Assembly: GCA_938028745.1 (NCBI GenBank)
Contig: CALIZL010000103.1
Location: 1 to 51,421, forward strand
Length of the DNA stretch: 51,421 nucleotides
Source: an uncultured Prevotella sp.
GTDB lineage: Bacteria; Bacteroidota; Bacteroidia; Bacteroidales; Bacteroidaceae
Direction of reading: 5' to 3'
In this document: piece after piece, positions 51,178-51,421 of the stretch
Layout: each line of letters opens with the position of its first letter
Position numbering within the stretch: the first letter of the stretch is position 1
Translations under genes and position numbers: made by a program
Notes under the pieces: model-generated
What the model was told of the DNA's origin: nothing
Databases searched by the model: none
What the model saw: the letters and a program-made list of their open reading frames with translations, nothing else

Positions 51178-51421
51178 AAAAACTTAAATTCTTAATCTTT
51201 ATTTTACAAAACCCCTCAAATTATCTCGTCATTCTAGCGAAATTATACGCTAAAAAGTAGGCAAATATCTACCATTTCTAACCTTTCACGCCCCTCGCCT
51301 TGCCTGTTTTTAAGAACAAAACCTGCATTTTGCACCATTTTGCCTTTCTAGTTTGGTTGGAAGTCTGATTTTTTTCAAGCCCAAATACACCCATTTTACC
51401 CCTAAAAACCCACTTTTCGAT
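51178..51421 (+). repeat. Intergenic repeat family 1, copy 4 (cut by window end)
   Basis: The left 244 bp of a family 1 copy. TTATTTTACAAAA, TTCTAGCGAAATTATACGC, TTTGCACCATTTTGCC followed by TTTCTAG, and CCCCTAAAAACCCACTTTT occur in the same order and spacing as in copies 2 and 3. The 22-bp array, if present, would lie just beyond the window. Confidence 0.85.

Overview
The window looks like chromosome from a member of the Bacteroidales, most likely a Prevotella-type organism. Three things point there. The protein families are typical of that group: a GH92 mannosidase, a DUF4290 protein, tandem small lipoproteins, a DUF4953/DUF5117-like protease relative and DUF6080 membrane proteins. Most clear promoters carry the Bacteroidetes -7 box TAnnTTTG. 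Starts lack strong Shine-Dalgarno sequences. No rRNA, transposase, phage gene or CRISPR array is visible. There is one tRNA gene, tRNA-Val(UAC).

Layout. Positions 1-3.9 kb hold nhaA, a convergent cvfB-like gene and a divergent uracil permease with a structured leader. Positions 3.9-6.1 kb are an AT-rich island with a JAB-like polymorphic-toxin tail and a coupled secreted protein that may be its immunity partner. Then come a GH92 mannosidase, asd, a CPA2-type antiporter, an AT-rich lipoprotein gene and a lolD-like ABC ATPase. From 15.4 to 21.3 kb, tsaB-DUF4290-murA-rimM-dxr-rseP run on the minus strand, divergent from yicC, which is followed by gmk-nadD. From 25.3 to 29.7 kb lie an orphan hicB, the tRNA and three tandem paralogous exported proteins. 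From 30 to 33 kb lie a catalytically degenerate metalloprotease relative and a secreted orphan. From 33.1 to 46.7 kb is a plus-strand run for envelope sugar or lipid decoration: a phosphoethanolamine-transferase-like enzyme, two membrane acyltransferases, a decaprenyl-phosphate phosphoribosyltransferase homologue, a HAD phosphatase, a GtrA-DUF6080 fusion and a stand-alone DUF6080 protein. It ends with a Dna2-like nuclease-helicase. From 46.9 to 50.8 kb, clpS-clpA-aat-guaD lie on the minus strand; the first three are the core of the bacterial N-degron pathway.

The least explained material is noncoding. A roughly 0.6-kb intergenic element occurs four times: 14.4-15.0, 24.2-24.8, 41.0-41.7 and 51.2 kb to the window edge. 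The three complete copies each carry an in-register array of 22-bp units (6 or 7 units). Around most copies are degenerate GAGTTA/TAACTC tracts that face each other as loose inverted repeats. A second intergenic family (15.0-15.4 and 38.1-38.5 kb), a palindromic REP-like element (three 88-bp copies at 25 kb plus others) and an unrelated 22-bp array with a 21-bp inverted repeat between two of the tandem lipoprotein genes add to this. These are the best candidates in the window for an undescribed system, with the polyprenyl-phosphate-pentose/GtrA-DUF6080 cluster next.

Functions are inferred from motifs read by eye; no database search was run.
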